A DNA stretch of 64,000 nt, taken from Owenia fusiformis. Lineage: Eukaryota > Annelida > Polychaeta > Sabellida > Oweniidae. The notes beneath the pieces are model-generated. The model made no database searches and had not been told where the DNA came from. It saw only the letters and a program-made list of their open reading frames with translations. A program made the translations under genes and the position numbers. Location: positions 13,687,754 through 13,751,753 of the forward strand of contig CAIIXF020000011.1 of the NCBI GenBank assembly GCA_903813345.2. The letters are read 5' to 3'. Shown here piece after piece: positions 49,901 to 60,350 of this stretch; position 1 is the first letter of the stretch, and the number at the start of each line of letters is the position of its first letter.

Positions 49901-51260
49901 CTATGAGATCCATGTCTGCCCTTGTATATGTCTATGAGATCCATAGCTCTCAGCTTCCAATGATCACTGGATATATCTATGAGATCCTTATCACGATCAG
50001 CTCTTGTATGTGTCTACAAGATCCATAGTTGTCAGCTTCCAAGGGTCACTAAATATATCTATGAGATCCATGTCTGCCTTTGTATATGTCTATGAGATCC
50101 ATAGCTCTCAGCTTCCAATGATCACTGGATATATCTATGAGATCCTTATCACGATCAGCTCTTGTATGTGTCTACAAGATCCATAGTTGTCAGCTTCCAA
50201 GGGTCACTAAATATATCTATGAGATCCATGTCTGCTCTTGTATGTGTCTATGGGGTCCATAGTTCTCCGCTTCCAGTGATCACTGGATATATCTATGAGA
50301 TCCTTATCACGATCAGCTCCTGTATGTTTCTACGAGATCCATAGTTGTCAGCTTCCAATGGTCACTAAATATATCTATGAGATCCATGTCAGCTCCTGTA
50401 TGTGTCTATGAGATCCATAGTTCTAAGCTTCCAATGATCACTGAATATATCTATGAGATCCTTATCACGATCAGCTCCTGTATGTGTCTACGAGATCAAT
50501 AGTTGTCAGCTTCCAATGGTCACTAAATATATCTATGAGATCCATCTCAGCTCCTGTATGTGTCTACGAGATCCATAGTTCTCAGCTTCCAATGATAACG
50601 GAATATATCTATGAGATCCTTATCACGATCAGCTCCTGTATGTGTCTACGAGATCCATAGCTGTCAGCTTCCAATGGTCACTAAATATATTTATGAGATC
50701 CATATCAGCTCCTGTATGTGTCTATGAGATCCATAGTTCTCAGCTTCTGATGATCACTGAATATTATTTATGAGATCTTTATCACGATCAGCTCCCGTAT
50801 GTGTCTACGAGATCCATAGATGTCAGCTTCCAATAGTCACTAAATATATGTATGAGATCCATGTCAGCTGCTGTATGTGTCTATGAGATCCATAGTTCTC
50901 GGCTTCCAATGATCACTGAATATTATTTATGAGATCCTTATCACGATCAGCTACTGTATTTGTCTACGAGATCCATAGTTGTCAGCTTCCAATGGTCACT
51001 AAATATATCTATGAGATCCTCATCACGATCAACTCCTGTATGTGTCTACGAGATCCATAGTTGTCAGCTTCCAATGGTTACTAAATATATCTATGAGATC
51101 CATGTCTGCCCTTGTATATGTCTATGAGATCCATAGTTCTCAGCTTCCAATGATCACTGGATATATCTATGAGATCCTTATCACGATCAGCTCCTGTATG
51201 TGTCTACGAGATCCATAGTTGTCAGCTTCCAATGGTCACTAAATATATCTATGAGATCCA

Positions 51261-51971
51261 CACTTATGTTATGCTGGCCTGTAAACGAACTTTTAGTTAG
51301 TGCACTTAATGCTACTCAAGCTGGTCTTATCAGCTAGTGAGTGACGTCACTGCTAGGATTTCCCACCATATGGCCTAATGCTTACACAGAAACTCTTTGG
51401 AATCTAAAATGTGTGATCATCTTAAAAATAGTATTACAGCTTGTAATTAATACTGAGTTGGGTCTTGAAATTAACACTTTGTGAAAGTACTACCCCTTCC
51501 TCTAATGTTTCCAGAGTTTTTCTTAATTTGAGTGAAAGTTTATCAGATTAAAGCACCTTGATGACAGGCTGGTTAGTTAATAAATGTATTCTCTCTGAAC
51601 ATTCTGGCAACTTGAACATTGAATCTCTCAAAATTGCAGGAAGGGATCAACTTGATTCAAAATTGTTCATTTAGAGAATTGTCTTGCCTATGCAGGATTG
51701 AAAGAATTGTTTTGATCCCTTCCTGCAAACGCCCCCCAGACATATTTTACTAAGACTACCCCCAAAATTGGGAAACCCTAATCCTAGTTACATCTCACAA
51801 GCAAGTGGATGTCTTTTAATAGCAACCAAATGCCAGCAATGTTAAAAAGGTCAAGATACACATTAGCGCTTTAGTGGTAGTCAGCTATGCAGGCTTTGTT
51901 TACATTCTGCAGCAGCTGATAGCAGGTCACCGGCTTTTCCTAAACTAAAAGATCACTGCTTAACATAAGTG
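51261..51971. mobile_element. 711-bp MITE inserted in the satellite (TCCA target duplication)
   Basis: Ends CACTTATGTTA and TAACATAAGTG are inverted repeats. The flanking satellite reads GAGATCCA on the left and TCCATGTCAGC on the right; removing the element and one TCCA restores the normal satellite unit, so the 4-bp target duplication (51257-51260, 51972-51975) is certain. No transposase is encoded. A CACT terminus with a 4-bp duplication would fit Chapaev-type CMC elements, but that is inference. Confidence 0.92.
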
Positions 51972-53731
51972 TCCATGTCAGCTCCTGTATGTGCCTATGA
52001 GATCCATAGTTCTCAGCTTCCAATGATCACGGGATATATCTATGAGATCCTTATCACGATCAGCTCCTGTATGTGTCTACGAGATCCATAGTTGTCAGCT
52101 TCCAATGGTCACTAAATATATCTATGAGATCCATGTTTGCTCCTGTATGTGTCTACGAGATCCATAGTTGTCAGCTTCCAATGGTCACTAAATATATCTA
52201 TGAGATCCATGTCTGCCCTTGTATATGTCTATGAGACCCATGGTTCTCAGCTTCCAATGATCACTGGATATATCTATGAGATCCATGTCAGCTCCTGTAT
52301 GTGTCTATGAAATCCATAGTTGTCAGCTTCCAATGGTCACTAAATATATCTATGAGATCCATGTCTGCTCCTGTATGTGTCTACGAGATCCATAGTTGTC
52401 GGCTTCCAATGGTCACTAGATATATCTATGAGATCCATGTCAGCTCCTGCATGTGTCTATGAAATCCATAGTTCTCAGCTTCCAATGATCACGGGATATA
52501 TCTATGAGATCCTTATCACGATCAGTTCCTCTATGTGTCTACGAGATCCATAGTTGTCAGCTTCCAATGGTCACTAAATATATCTATGAGATCCATGTCT
52601 GCTCCTGTATGTGTCTATGGGATCCATAGATCTCCGCTTCCAATGGTCACTAAATATATCTATGAGATCCATGTCTGCCCTTGTATATGTCTATGAGATC
52701 CATAGTTCTCAGCTTCCAATGATCACTGGATATATCTATGAGATCCTTATCACGATCAGCTCCTGTATGTGTCTACGAGATTCATAGTTGTCAGCTTCCA
52801 ATGGTCACTGAATATATCTATGAGATCCGTGTCAGCTCCTGTATGTGTCTATGAGATCCATAGTTCTCAGCTTCCAATGATTACGGGATTATATATAAGA
52901 GATCCTCATCACGATCAACTCCTGTATGTGTCTACGAGATCCATAGTTGTCAGCTTCCAATGGTCACTAAATATATCTATGAGATCCATGTCTGCCCTTG
53001 TATATGTCTATGAGATCCATAGTTCTCAGCTTCCAATGATCACTGGATATAGCTATGAGATCCTTATCACGATCAGCTCCTGTATGTGTCTACCAGATCC
53101 ATAGTTGTCAGCTTCCAATGGTCACTAAATATATCTATGAGATCCATGTCAGCTCCTGTATGTGTCTATGAGATCCATAGTTCTCAGCTTCCAATGATCA
53201 CGGGATATATCTATGAGATCCTTATCACGATCAGCTCCTGTTTGTGTCTACGAGATCCATAGTTGTCAGCTTCCAATGGTCACTAAATATATCTATGAGA
53301 TCCATGTCTGCTCCTGTATGTGTCTACGAGATCTATAGTTGTCAGCTTCCAATGGTCACTAAATATATCTATGAGATCCATGTCTGCCCTTGTATATGTC
53401 TATGAGATCCATATTTCTCAGCTTCCAATGATCACTGGATATATCTATGAGATCCTTATCACGATCAGCTCCTGTATGTGTCTACGAGATCCATAATTGT
53501 CAGCTTCCAATGGTCACTAAATATATCTATGAGATCCATGTCAGCTCCTGTATGTGTCTATGAGATCCATAGTTCTCAGCTTCCAATGATCACTGAATAT
53601 ATCTATGAAATCTTTATCACGATCAGCTCCTGTGTCACTACGAGATCCATATAGTTGTCAGCTTCCAATGGTCGCTAAATGTATCTATGAGATCCTTGTC
53701 AGCACCTGTATGTGTCTTTGGGATCCATAGT
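51972..53731. repeat. Satellite array, second block
   Basis: Continuation of the same A/B dimers on the other side of the 711-bp insertion, in the same orientation. It ends at the left arm of the palindrome at 53732. Confidence 0.93.
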
Positions 53732-54620
53732 CACCCTTGGTATACGCAGCTAACGAAAATTGACCGGTACGGGTCAAAAGCTGGACCGGTACGGGTTAAC
53801 GGTTTTATTTGAATTTAAAACAGCCATAACTTGCTCAATATTGACTTCCTCGTGTCTAATTTGAAATATATGATGCCTCCCGATGCTTTTAAGTACCCCA
53901 ATTTTTTACAGATTTTTAAACGGACCAAAACTCTCTTAATGCGCATTTATGCTCTTTTCTCTCGAGAACGACTGTCTCATTTTCACGATAACTTTTATTT
54001 AGTACTTCTAACATATAAGATCTATTTTTCCCCATCAAGGTATGATGTAAATGACATGCTATTTACATCTTGTGAGTTTCAATGACGCGCGTTTGATTTT
54101 ATAAAAAATGCCAAACTTTGTGACAAAGAATTTCATCAGCTATTGCCCCGAACCGGTTCGTCTTCTCGCTGCAAGCAGATTGCCCCGAACCGGTCCGTCT
54201 TCTCGCTGCAAGCAGGATGAAATTCTTCGTCACAAAGTTTGGCATTTTTTATAAAATCAAACGCGCGTCATTGAAACTCACAAGACGTAAATAGCATGTC
54301 ATTTACATCATACCTTGATGGGGAAAAATATATCTTATATGTTAGAAGTACTAAATAAAAGTTATCGTTAAAATGAGACAGTCGTTCTCGAGAGAAAAGA
54401 GCATAAATGCGCATTTAGAGAGTTTTGGTCCGTTTAAAAATCTTAAAAAATTGGGGTACTTAAAAGCATCGGGAGGCATCATATATTTCAAATTAGACAC
54501 GAGGAAGTAAATATTGAGCAAGTTATGGCTATTTTAAATTCAAATAAAACCGTTAACCCGTACCGGTCCAGCTTTTGACCCGTACCGGTCAATTTTCGTT
54601 AGCTGCGTATACCAAGGGGG
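53732..54620. mobile_element. 889-bp near-perfect palindrome (foldback element)
   Basis: The left arm 53732-54137 and right arm 54216-54620 are reverse complements with few mismatches, over about 400 bp. The outer ends carry CCCTTGGTATACGCAGCTAA, followed by two GACCGGTACGGGT words. The 78-bp loop (54138-54215) contains a 37-bp direct duplication including TTGCCCCGAACCGGT. No transposase is present. The element breaks a satellite unit (ATCCATAG before, GTTGTCAG after); the target duplication is unclear. A transcript through it would form a very long hairpin. Confidence 0.88.
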
Positions 54621-55085
54621 ATGGTTGTCAGCCAATTATCAATGGATATTTATTTGAGAATTTAGATTCATGTCAGCTTCTGTATGTGTCTATGAGGTCC
54701 ATAGTTGTCAGCTCCAAATTATCACTGTATATGTATTTTTGATCAATAGTTCTCAGGTCAGTAAGCTTATGTATCTGTCTATGGGATCCATAGCTCTCAG
54801 CTTCCAAAGTTTTGCAATGTCATCTGGTATTCCATACCTTTCCATCCAAGTGGTTCATAGGCTACTGGGCATTCCTTCTGTATGTTTCTATGGGATCCAT
54901 AGCTCTAGATCTCAGCTTCCAATTATCGCTGAATATATCTATGAGATCCATGTAAGCTTCTGTATGTGCCTACGGGATCCATAGTTGTTAGCTTTCAATG
55001 ATAACTGAATATATCCACGAGATCCATTTCAGCCCTTAAATGTGACTGTAAGATCCATAACTGTCAGCTTCCAATGATAACTTAT
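54621..55085. repeat. Degenerate satellite tail
   Basis: Satellite words such as GATCCATAGTTGT, CAGCTTCCAATGAT and TATCTATGAGATCCATG persist but with many changes and lost spacing. The homogeneous array therefore ends here and its edge is decaying, as is usual at satellite borders. Confidence 0.8.
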
Positions 55086-55349
55086 TTGAGCATAAGGCTG
55101 AAGTCACCCCGGGGAAGGAAATAAGGAGTTATTAATATGTTACTAGAGCTACTTGTAATTTCACCGGGAATTTCGCTTTCATCTGTAGATTTTGAAAGTT
55201 GATCCCCTTGTTCATCAAATTGACCCCTTGAATACCCTAACTGGAGTTAGTATAATCCAAGATGGTGGACAAAACCCAATCGATATCTATATCCCTTTGA
55301 TTTCAGTGAAACCGAGTGAAACATTATAAATATATCTTCATACAAACTA
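55086..55349. other. Short intergenic stretch
   Basis: I saw no gene or repeat here. Confidence 0.5.
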
Positions 55350-56311
55350 CAGGGTGACCGAAAAAAATGCAACCCTTCATTTCTTTTATATTTTTCTTAA
55401 ATGCAGATAATTTGCTCTGAAATTTGGCACAGAAGGTCTTCATTCAATGTGGGATCCTCTGGCAAAGTTTTAAAAAGCATAGTCTTATATTGATAGAGTT
55501 ATGGTTGTTTCAAAATATGCTCCAGATGTCGTCAATTTCGCTGAAAACAAACTTGCAATGTTCAAGGAAAACTGTTCATAACACGGATGCATTCTTCCAC
55601 ATGGGTATGGCTCAAATTTTGCAGCCATTGCTTGTTGGAGTTCTGCAATTGCGGTAGGGTCATTTTCATACACATTATCCTTTAGATAACCCCATAGACA
55701 GGGGCATTAAGATCAAGACTGTGGGGTGACCATGGGTTCTCCGTCCTAGGAGAGATAATCTTCTCATAGAAATGACTAATGAGCCAGGCTATGTTATCAT
55801 TAGAAGTGTGAGGAGTAGCTCCATCCTTATAGAACCACTGTTCTTGTCTATTGAAGCCTCTATGTCACTCTAGAACTGCCTAGAACTTCCTGGGAACGCC
55901 AATATTGCTGTGTGTTAACAGTAACAGTGTTGCCATTATCAACCTCAAACAAAAAGGGGCTGATGATTTCATGTTTGGAAATTGGCAGCCCAAGCTGTGC
56001 ATTTAACAGAATGAAGGGGCCTTTGAAGCACTTCATCTGGAATTTTTGATCCCAGAGCACATTATTTCTTGAGTTTACATGTTCAGAAAGAAGGGAATGT
56101 GATTCATCCGAAAACCTAACATTGGAAATGGACGACATTTGGAGCATATTTTGGAACGACAATAACTCTATCAATATAAGACTATGATTATTGAAACTTT
56201 GCCAGATGATCCCACATTGAATGAAGTCCTTGTGTGCCAAATTTCATAGCAATTAACCTCCATTTAAAACTATTGAAGAAATGGAGGGTTGCATTTTTTG
56301 GGGTCACCTTG
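55350..56311 (-). mobile_element. Mariner-family element with broken transposase and inverted ends
   Basis: Termini CAGGGTGACCGAAAAAAATG and a complementary right end, flanked by TA (55348-55349, 56312-56313). On the minus strand fragments of a mariner-type transposase read NVRFSDESHSLLSEHVNSRN (first acid block), then FYKDGATPHTSNDN (second), then HSLDLNAP and NDPTAIAELQQAM near the third, separated by frameshifts and stops. The outer roughly 200 bp on each side are inverted copies of each other, extending past the normal terminal repeats into what should be transposase, and the region 5' of the first acid block is missing. This is a dead element. Confidence 0.85.
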
Positions 56312-57090
56312 TATGTAAAGTTCCGATTGTAAACAGAAATACTCAAATGAAGTCATTTGTAAATAATTGTCTCAAATCTTGAAACTTCGTTGAACTTAAA
56401 ATATATAGATACCCATACGCAAAGAAGCCGAGCTAGAGGCTACACTTTTGTGATTGAACGTTCACTTAATCACAAAGACAATTAGAAAGGGAAAAGCTAC
56501 AGGTATCATAATAGTGTATTACAAACCTAGCAGTCGACAACGTGCAGTGACAAAATATTAGTTTTTACAGCTCAGCTGTACGTTGTCATATAACGTTTAT
56601 ATAAATAGCTTTTGCAAACCCATAAAACAGAGGGTGACCAAAAACGATTTATTAGCATGCAGTTTTTTCGACAGTAGAGGACCTCTTTCCGTTGTTTTGG
56701 GCCAAAACGTAGGCCCTGGATTTTTTGTCAAAACCACCAGTCCCGCAGATCTCCCATCAATATACATTTTGAAATATTCTCGATAATCAAACTCAAGGAC
56801 GTTAGAGTCGAACTATTTTGTTATATTTTGATAACCAACGGTGACATGCATTTATTTATTTATCACTGTTCTACAGATGGACGACAAATATCCAATGTCG
56901 CCACGGGCTTACTGAAAACAAAAGCATTTTGTCCACCATTCTGAATGCTACTAATTGGAATCATCAAGTTGTGACTCAGTGATTTATGAAAACAGATTAG
57001 GTATAACTTTCAGTACATTTAGTTCAATATTCTAAAACATACTATAACACCAGCTTCGCCCACTTCACATTCATTTGGAATGAATGAGAA
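56312..57090. other. Intergenic stretch
   Basis: No supported gene. A short inverted pair (CGACAACGTGCAG at about 56533 and CTGTACGTTGTC at about 56576) suggests a small hairpin; otherwise nothing was seen. Confidence 0.45.
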
Positions 57091-58014
57091 AAAAACCAAA
57101 TCGGAAAGGATTGGTATCGATATGGAGAACTGAATTCAACGAAGTTTTTCTCTTAAACCAATCATTGTAAACATTCTGTAAAACACGGTATTTTATGTAA
57201 TGTTGACTGATTGAGAACAATTTAATGGGAAAATTATTTAGAAATATTTTATATAACTGTTTTTTGTTAACGTTTTTTGTTTTTTAGTGCAATTGTTTTT
57301 GGTCCTTTCTACCAATTCTTGAGAACGAAATAAAATGTCTTTCCGAACTTTGTTGGAACAAAATAGCATATGCAACATGTTTTTAGACCTCTCAATATTA
57401 AAGTTATACAAAGGAATTTTTGATTGATTTTAAAAAAGTATTCAAAAAATTAAAACAAAATCCCCCAAAATAGATAAAAATCAAGATAAACCTTTTATTT
57501 CATTAACAAGATACTTTTTAAAATCAACCAAAATTTCCTTTGTACAATTACAATATTGAGGGACCTAAACATGTTGTGTTTATGTCGTTTTGTTCCAATG
57601 AGGTTCGGAAAGATGTTTCATTTCACTCTGGAAACATGATACCAAGAACGAAACAAGTGTTTGGTGTGTTTTCTAAAACAATATAGATGAAAGTATATAA
57701 TAGAAAATGTTGTATATGCTATCTTTGTTCCAACTAGGTTCGGAAAGACATTTTATTTCATTCTCAAGAATTGGTTGAAAGGAATAGAACAAAAAGCAAT
57801 TGCACTAAAAAACAAAAAATGTTAACAAAACAGTTATATAAAATATATATAAATAATTTTTGCATTAAATTGTTGCCAATCAGTCAACATTACAGAAAGA
57901 ACCGTGTTTTTTTACAGAATGTTTTCAATAATTGGTTTAAAAGAAACACATTATAGTTGAATTCAGTTCACCATATCGATACCTTATATCCTTTACGATT
58001 GGCTGTCTGGTTTT
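57091..58014. repeat. Nested inverted repeat, about 920 bp
   Basis: The left part (about 57091-57450) pairs with two separate right parts: an outer arm (about 57713-58014, containing GGTTCGGAAAGACATTTTAT and ATATCGATACC) and an inner arm (about 57505-57655, containing AATATTGAGGGACCTAAACA and TTCCAATGAGGTTCGGAAAG). The CCGAACTTTGTTGGAACAAA word on the left thus has two complements. This arrangement suggests an inverted-repeat element that has suffered an internal duplication. There is no coding content. Confidence 0.75.
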
Positions 58015-58156
58015 ATCTCGGCCTATGAGCTTTTGCGACAATTGTCATTTCGTCTATGCGGCAAACTGCATCAGAAATTTATGTCGAATTAGATATTTCA
58101 TATCTTAGGTCCTCTGAAGGGCAAACGTAAAAATATAAAGTGAAACGTATTAAACA

Positions 58157-59592
58157 AATACTGGCATGGATGATCACACGGTGTATAACCCAAACGCTCC
58201 TACATGCACGACGGAGCGTTTCATTACTGAAATTAAACAAAGAAACGCTCCGGAGTAGGAAAACTGTCTGGCGGGAATGATGAGCCGTCTGACAATTTCC
58301 CCAATAATGGGAATAAGAGGTATGAGTTACATATTTCGAGTATACCATTCGATGGGTGTGATATTCATGTTGTACGTGGCTGGCTGTTGACGTTTGAAGC
58401 AATTAGGAAGAGCTGTACGAAGCAGTATAGTTATCAAAATTCAAAAACGTATTTGTCATTCTACCGGTCAAAGCCCCTTTTGTCGATACATGTGATTAGT
58501 TGAGCCAAGATTAGAGCACCAACGTATATTTAGTCAAATTCCAATGCTTCAACGCACCATACATTATCGTAATAGTGATTTGATGACCGAAAATCCAGTC
58601 TTAAAAATGATGACATTCTCATATTCAAGAAACGCTCCGATCTGGTTAACACAGTGAATTGGAAACGCTCTGGTAGTCTAGATCAGTTAAGGAAATATAT
58701 AGCTTGCCTTTCCTTTTCAGGAAGAGAAAGAAAAGATCTATTATACCCCTTGGCATCAATAGAAGAAAGATTAATTCACATATAACTTTTCTTTTTTTCT
58801 ATAGTTTTATGATTTAGCACATATGGAGGCATGACATCATCTTAGGTATAGGCTTTAATCAGCTAGTTGCACGTTTAGCACCACCAGGTTCAGATGTTTC
58901 AATTTGCCTAACAAGTACGACACGTTTTTGAGAGATAGATTCGATTCGGAACTCTTCTCTAATAATCTGAAAATGATATCAAAACAAAATGGCAAGAGCG
59001 TTTCTAAAATTGTGGTCTAAATCGACGGAGCGTTTCGAGGAAAACAAGCGATTTCTCGAGAACAAGTAATGGATTTGGACTGGGATTTTAGGAAATGAGA
59101 ATATACGTGTTTGTGATCTACTACTTAAACAGAAAGATTAACGTTTTCATAGAAATGCTAGTTTAATTCGTAATTTGTGGTCAAATCGTCATCTTCAGAT
59201 TCGTTCGATCTACACTACGGAGCTTTGATCAAGCAAATAACAGTTTACCACCAGAAGTTGAATAAATAAGATCTTTGCTCACGGTATTGTTCATCGAATG
59301 GTACATAATATTTCACCATGACATATGATATGTAAGAGAAACGAGAGAAACAATACTTATGGTCATAGTAGAATCTTCATTAGCCGCCATTTTATTTCGC
59401 TCCGGAGCGTTTCCACGTAAATGTAACGCTCCGTCGTGCATGTAGGAGCGTTTGGGTTATACACCGTGAGGTTGATATGCCAGAATACCTATCCGAAGAA
59501 AAAATACTAGGCGAGGCGAAGCCGAGCCTAGTATTTCTTTTCGAGGATAGGTATTCTGGCATATCCACCTCATGGTCATCCAGTATTTATTT
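58157..59592. mobile_element. Hairpin element split by a nested insertion
   Basis: The stretch 59469-59518 (AGGTTGATATGCCAGAATAC and on to AATACTAGGCGAGGC) is followed by its complement at about 59520-59570, forming a hairpin of roughly 50-bp arms. The right arm continues with CATGGTCATCCAGTATTTA, whose complement is not next to the left arm but at 58157-58176 (AAATACTGGCATGGATGATC), on the far side of the 58177-59468 element. The simplest reading is that the latter inserted into the left arm. A further partial right-arm copy lies at about 59648-59695. Confidence 0.65.
58177..59468. mobile_element. 1.3-kb non-autonomous transposon with GAAACGCTCC motif arrays
   Basis: Terminal inverted repeats of about 44 bp start CACGGTGTATAACCCAAACG and end with the complement. 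Subterminal copies of GAAACGCTCC or its complement occur at 58192-58200, 58213-58222, 58242-58251, 58629-58638, 58661-58670 (variant), about 58996-59004 (variant), 59028-59037 and 59399-59414, in both orientations. No transposase is encoded. Repeated subterminal 10-mers are typical transposase-binding arrays in hAT and CACTA-like elements, but no clear target duplication was seen to choose between superfamilies. Confidence 0.8.
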
Positions 59593-59837
59593 TATTATGC
59601 ACCTCCCTTGAAAAATACTTTATTTTAAAGAATGAGTCTACTAAAACAGAAGCCGAGCCTAGTATTTTTTTCGAGGATAGGTATTCCGGCATACGGGATG
59701 GTTGGAGATCTCGTTGCTTCAATACTGGATAGAACGAGATCTTGCTGCCACGTACATGTATGGCAATAGACCCTGCAGCTCTTAACCAATCAGATTTGAG
59801 TATTTTAATGACGAGGTGCATAATAACACAAATTATC

Positions 59838-60350
59838 GAACGCTTGGCTGGTTTGGGCGGGTCCTACGAGCTTTGTAAAAAATTGTCAATTCGTCTATAC
59901 CGATCGAAAACTGCATCTGAGATTTATTGAATATCTCACAATCGAATTGATCAATCAACAAGTCATTTGTGGGACAAACGTGAAAATAGATCCTTAAAAT
60001 TTTCACAAATTTATGAACGCCTTTCTGTAGTTTGATCGAGGCCTACGAATTCAGCTTTGCGAAAATTGTCAATACGTCTGTACAGCAAACTGCATCAGGA
60101 ATTTATATCGAATTAGATATTAAATATCTTACGAACGAAAAAAGTTAAACCCAACAAGTCCTTTGTAGGACAAGCATAAAATGTAATCCACAAAAGTCTC
60201 ACACATTTACGAATACCTGCCTGGTTTGATCGGAGCCTTCGAGTTTTGCGAAAATTGTCATTTCGATCGGAAAATGTGTCGGAGATTCATGTCGAATTAG
60301 ATATTAAATATCCCACGAACGAAAAAAATCAATTAACAAGTCCTTTGCAG
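59838..60350. repeat. ~190-bp tandem repeat, three copies plus one distant
   Basis: Diverged units each hold a GAGCTTTGCGAAAATTGTCA-like word, then AACTGCATCAGAAATTTAT, then GTCGAATTAGATATTAAATA, then AACAAGTCCTTTG. They start at about 59838, 60013 and 60210. A fourth copy of the first part lies at 57998-58150, left of the 1.3-kb element, so the series was probably continuous before the transposons came in. Confidence 0.75.

Larger units (their letters stand above)
38712..51260. repeat. Satellite array, ~158-bp dimer with 2.5-kb higher-order repeat
   Basis: About 12.5 kb of head-to-tail repeats. Two related monomers alternate: A (about 76 bp, with GGTCACTAAATATATCTATG and CCATGTCTGC or CCATGTCAGC) and B (about 82 bp, with GATCACTGGATATATCTATG and CCTTATCACGATCAGCTCC). 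Both share GAGATCCATAGTT and CAGCTTCCAATG. Successive TATCACG marks lie 157-158 bp apart. Frames of 60-110 codons appear repeatedly on the + strand (peptides with IYEIHS or MRSLS words) because the repeat is poor in stop codons in some frames; they differ from copy to copy and are not genes. Confidence 0.95.

Noticed and set aside
39024-53104. Many + strand frames of 60-111 codons with related peptides (MRSLSRSAPVCVYEIHS and similar)
   Set aside because: They fall wholly inside the 158-bp satellite, shift frame between copies and have no conserved length or start. They reflect low stop-codon density in the repeat, not a gene family.
38712-53731. CRISPR-like array (regular repeats with variable parts)
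   Set aside because: There are no unique spacers: both halves of each unit are repeated and diverge gradually. The host is eukaryotic and no cas genes are present. It is a dimeric satellite.
53831-54085. 84-codon frame in the left arm of the palindrome
   Set aside because: Lies in a non-coding foldback arm; the mirrored arm does not keep an equivalent frame, and no known domain is visible.
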